Source: Plumapathes pennacea
Lineage: Eukaryota; Cnidaria; Anthozoa; Antipatharia; Myriopathidae
Reading direction: 5' to 3'
NCBI GenBank assembly: GCA_964036295.1
Contig: OZ038462.1
Span: forward strand, 4,859,767-4,923,766
Length of the DNA: 64,000 nt
Position 1 is the first letter of the stretch. Each line of letters opens with the position of its first letter. Shown here piece after piece: positions 60,633-64,000 of the stretch. Both the position numbers and the translations under genes were made by a program. The notes below the pieces were generated by a model. The model saw only the letters and a program-made list of their open reading frames with translations, was not told where the DNA came from and did not search any database.

Positions 60633-63600
60633 ATGCAGGTAAGAGAGCAATTATTGCAAATCTAACAATAACAAAAATAACATCGCAGCAAAATATGAGT
60701 TGATGTTTTGAGAAACGGTTAGGTTTTAACAAACTTGTTTCAGGAATGATATCGTTAAATTAGTGAAATTTATTTTTTGTCTTAACTAAAGTGCCCACAG
60801 TAATTGGTGTTAAACTGTTGTGGTGTCCCCGCCTCTGTTACACTTATTTGTTTCCTTGTTACCATAATTATATATAATAAAGGCGAAACTAAAAAAAAAA
60901 AAAAAAAAAATCAATGAAAAGAAAAAAAAGGAACGTGCCAACGTTTTCTTGCCGTTGTGTCACAGTGAAATTAGGTGTGACTTTAAAATGGCTGGTTTCT
61001 TCAATATATAATGCTTGAATCATCTTCTGTCGTGAGTGAATCAAGCTCATTCCCAGATAGAAGAAAGTTAAAGGAGGGGAAATTACTAGGGAAATTTTTA
61101 GCCAAAATAGGTACCAAGCGGCAAAACCATTTAGACAAAGAAAGTCGATGTTCCCTTAATTTCAAATTTTCGCCGGTTTTTCTTTATCTTTTCTTTTCTT
61201 TCTTCTTTTTTTTTTTTTTTTTTTTTCACACTGTTTTTACTTATATCTTACGAAAACGTTTTGGCCACAGTTTCCTATTACCCACCCCTTATACCACCCC
61301 GTAAAAAGCTCTTCTTTGATATGCAAGTTCACGGGTGAGACCCAACAAAAAAATTACACTGAACAATTTTGTCACGTGTATAGGATAATTCTTTCGGTTC
61401 CACCTACTGTAGACGTAACAAATATTTCAGTGCCATACCAATTTGGGATTATATTTGAGTAAATTAAACTCAAAGATAGCTATACAATATCATCTTATAT
61501 CTTACAAATTATATTATATTGAATATATATAATGGTTAGTTTAACTGGATTGTTGTTTCAGGGTTCACGTTTAGTCGCACTCAATGCACTGGTGCTTTTC
61601 TGGTGTCAGTTTTCAGCGACGGATGGACAATCAACAGGTATATATAACCCAATATTACACTATATTTTCGCGACATTTTAATTTCGCAATTTTCGAAAAA
61701 CAAGTGACCATACATATATGAAGCTTTCAGTGAAGTATTAGTCCGTTAATAATCATTCTAAGTCCACATGCAGTGAGGTTTACTGGAATTTTTAGGTCTC
61801 CTTGGATGAAGGGTGATCGTCGCAACTCTACATATTTTACGCCATTATTTAAAAATATGCACCCATAATTGAAAAAAATGAGGTAGAACAAGACATTTCC
61901 AATGGCAAATGACCAACTGTTACGTTAGCACCTTACCTTGCAGGATTTTATAGTTTCATACAACAGTCTGGTATATTTTTGTTTTTAACTCAAATGACTG
62001 ACTTATCGACGCAATCGCGAAAACTCAGTTTCAACAAATTTAACGAATATGTGTCGCGAACAATGAACACCCCCAAATCGCGAAAGCAGTAAACGTATCG
62101 TCAACGTATCGTAGCCAGAGAGGCAGCGTTTGTTCGTAGGTTGCAAACGCTGCCTCTCTGGCTACGATACGTTGACGATACGTTTACTGCTGTACACAAA
62201 GACGACATTGACTCCTTCCACAAACACCTGAACGACCAAAACCCTGACATACAGTTCACTAAGGAAATCGAAGACAACGGAAAACTTCCGTTCTTAGATT
62301 GCCTCGTGAGCCACGACAACGACAGGCTACGAACTACAGTCTACAGAAAACCAACGCACACTGACAGACTACTTGACCAGACTTCTTACAACCCTACTTC
62401 ACACAAGGCTACCACGATCAGAACGCTGACGAAACGAGCGCAACTACTTTGTGACTCTCCCGACGACTTACTTAACGAGACCCGACACCTGGAACGCGTT
62501 TTCCAGAAGAACGACTACGACCCTAACTTTGTCAAACGCAACACTCACAAGAACACCGCACCCAACGAGACTACCGACAACGAAACCGCTAACGACACAA
62601 CTCCATTGACCTTGGCCACACTACCGTATATCAGAGGCACCTCTGAGACGATAGCACGTATTCTACGACCCTACAACATCCGGGTAGCCCACAAACCCAT
62701 CACGACTCTACGCGACTTACTGACCAACGTAAAGGACAAAGACGAACCCATCAACAGACAGGGAACAGTATACAGAATATCTTGTACTGACTGCAAAGCC
62801 ACCTACATCGGTGAAACTGGCAGAAACCTGAACACGAGACTTACTGAACACAAACGAGCTACCAGAAACGGCGACATCAGAAATCACATTTCTGAACACC
62901 ACCGACAGACTAAACACGACATCAACTGGGACTCTGCTGAATGCATCAGCCACAGTACCAACTACTACCAACGACTTACACTGGAAAGCTGGTACACAAA
63001 CTTAGAACGGAAACCACTCAACAGATGCCAACAACTACCGGCACCTTACAAACGACTGATAGATGACATCAAACGCAACCGAACGAACAATAGACTAATC
63101 AACAGGACAAAAGAACAACAACTGACCAATAACGAAACACAACCAAGCCGACTCGACCAACCATAGACCGACATAACGGACCAATCACTTCTACAACCAG
63201 AGACATATATACCGCCATCTGACGAATACTTTTCACTTGACTCTGAAGATGACTTCCGCTCAGGTAGTCGAAACGTCAGTCACCAACAACAGTCTTTCTG
63301 GAGACTACTCTAACCCGGACGATCACAACCAACCTACTGTTCACACTCCTGGGTTCAAACCATTTGCCAAGATGATATAGTGCTAGCAAAGTATCATAAT
63401 TCCTGTTTATTTTGATTAAAGGATGTAACACAACTAAGATATTCAACTTCGAAACCAGTAGCCAAACCGACTGTTTCCAGACGAGTGGTCCAATTGCTAC
63501 AGCCAAATCACCCGACCAGTACAAGCTTGGATCTCATTCTCTTAAAGTAACGGTAACAAACAGTCCAACACCAACTCCAAGGCTACGCCTTCAAACAACT

Positions 63601-64000
63601 ATTGAAAAACGGGAATTGAATGCAGGTGGAGTAAAGATATGGCTTTACAGAGAAACAAAAAGAAACGAAGTATTGGTTGTCCAGTTTCAGGGTCCTCCGC
63701 CTGACAACGACCTCATCGGCACATTCAACATAAGTTTACATTTTACGGGCTGGCGTGGTATTTGGGTCTCGTATAAGGAATGCCGTACTGAAAGTGACAT
63801 CCTTGCACAGTCTAATGTTCAGGTTGATGCCATACTACTAGACTTCCCACTTGGATCTGATACGACATACATCGACTTGTTTGAAATGGTGAGTAAGTTG
63901 AGGAAACAATCTCGCGACAAGATCGTTCCCCCCTTCCCCATTGAGCCGCTTTACGATACTGCCGACTTCTGGCAGCAAACATACAAATGGAGTCAACAAA
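60633..64000 (+). CDS. LYA-F: secreted PL8-family lyase (partial, runs off the right edge)
   Basis: Exons: 60633-60638, 61562-61637, then 63422 to beyond the window end. The visible part (about 220 residues) has the signal peptide and the N-terminal domain, open throughout, and stops before the catalytic toroid is complete. It is closer to LYA-E than to LYA-D (for example TTKIFNFETSS, and GTGAGTAAG kept at 63,889). Intron 2 is enlarged by a Penelope-like element at about 62,085-63,350 but keeps its donor and acceptor. Whether the catalytic residues survive cannot be seen. Confidence 0.75.
62085..62191. repeat. Perfect 48-bp inverted repeat with 11-bp loop
   Basis: Left arm 62,085-62,132 and right arm 62,144-62,191 are exact reverse complements. 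The right arm is reverse-transcriptase coding sequence (around LRYVDDTF), so the left arm is an inverted copy of the truncated 5' end. Confidence 0.95.
62141..63166 (+). pseudogene. Penelope-like polyprotein, C-terminal part (RT end plus GIY-YIG endonuclease)
   Basis: In 341 codons: the RT catalytic motif YVDD (residues 10-13), thumb-like sequence to about residue 110, a linker rich in Asn/Thr, and a GIY-YIG endonuclease with GTVYRI (208-213) and YIGETGR (222-228) followed by LTEHKRA. Penelope-like elements pair these two domains in this order. The N-terminal two thirds of the RT are missing, so this copy cannot encode an active enzyme, though the remaining frame is intact. Codons are C-rich at third positions, unlike the host genes around it. 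Confidence 0.88.
63238..63282 (+). ncRNA. Hammerhead ribozyme-like motif in the Penelope-like element
   Basis: Stem I strands TGACT (63,238-63,242) and AGTCA (63,278-63,282) are complementary. CTGAAGA (63,243-63,249) fits the CUGANGA core, GACT/AGTC (63,251-63,254 and 63,266-63,269) can form stem II, GAAA (63,270-63,273) is the second core box, and CGTC (63,274-63,277) gives a GUC cleavage triplet just before stem I. Stem III is almost absent (ACGT is self-complementary), so activity might need dimers. Hammerheads with minimal stem III are reported for Penelope-like elements. Confidence 0.55.

Larger units (their letters stand above)
62085..63350 (+). mobile_element. 5'-truncated Penelope-like retroelement in intron 2 of LYA-F
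   Basis: Contains the end of a reverse transcriptase and a GIY-YIG endonuclease in one frame (62,141-63,166) and a 3' region with a hammerhead-like motif. The LYA-E intron lacks it. Its 5' end is a perfect 48-bp inverted repeat rather than a normal element start. Exact borders are uncertain because the intron flanks are also rearranged. Confidence 0.85.

Overview
The window looks like AT-rich metazoan nuclear DNA, most likely from an anthozoan cnidarian (coral or sea anemone). This rests on spliced genes with GT-AG introns and signal-peptide exons, a Penelope-like retroelement with a GIY-YIG endonuclease, tRNA-derived SINEs and many MITEs. The taxonomic call is inference from gene and repeat content. 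All genes found are on the + strand.

Left two thirds (1-42,082): three paralogous genes for an uncharacterised secreted or surface-anchored protein, called VWA-A, VWA-B and VWA-C here. Where complete, the protein is a signal peptide, an unrecognised domain of about 265 residues on one large exon, a von Willebrand factor A domain with an intact MIDAS (five exons), a small beta-rich Cys-containing module (five exons) and a hydrophobic C-terminal tail. VWA-A is only a 3' end (6,561-8,649). VWA-B (19,395-26,959; 690 aa) and VWA-C (33,619-42,082; 691 aa) are complete, and in both all 15 coding exons join in frame. Sequence 1-21,838 is a second copy of sequence running from left of 24,420 to 35,680. 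VWA-B is therefore a hybrid: its first four exons match VWA-C and its last six match VWA-A.

The paralogous blocks act as empty and occupied sites, so insertions can be read directly. A 6-kb array of eighteen 335-bp units sits in an intron of VWA-A. The copy in VWA-B has a mariner-type MITE, a hAT-like MITE and a LINE tail that the first copy lacks. A 1.8-kb tandem repeat carrying its own MITE fills 12.1-16.0 kb.

Right third (42-64 kb): three tandem genes (LYA-D, LYA-E, LYA-F) for secreted polysaccharide lyases of the chondroitin/hyaluronan lyase family (PL8). Each has a 2-codon first exon, a second exon with the signal peptide, and one uninterrupted exon of about 3.36 kb holding the whole bacterial-type enzyme. 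D (1,145 aa) and E (1,148 aa) are complete; F runs off the right edge and carries a 5'-truncated Penelope-like element in intron 2. The D-to-E duplication also carried a copy of the last exon of VWA-C. A minisatellite of about 154 bp with a CACGTG-centred hairpin lies upstream of each lyase gene, with 2, 2 and 7 copies.

The two families may both act on the extracellular matrix or mucus (adhesion by vWA, glycosaminoglycan cleavage by PL8). Adjacency is the only evidence here for a functional link.
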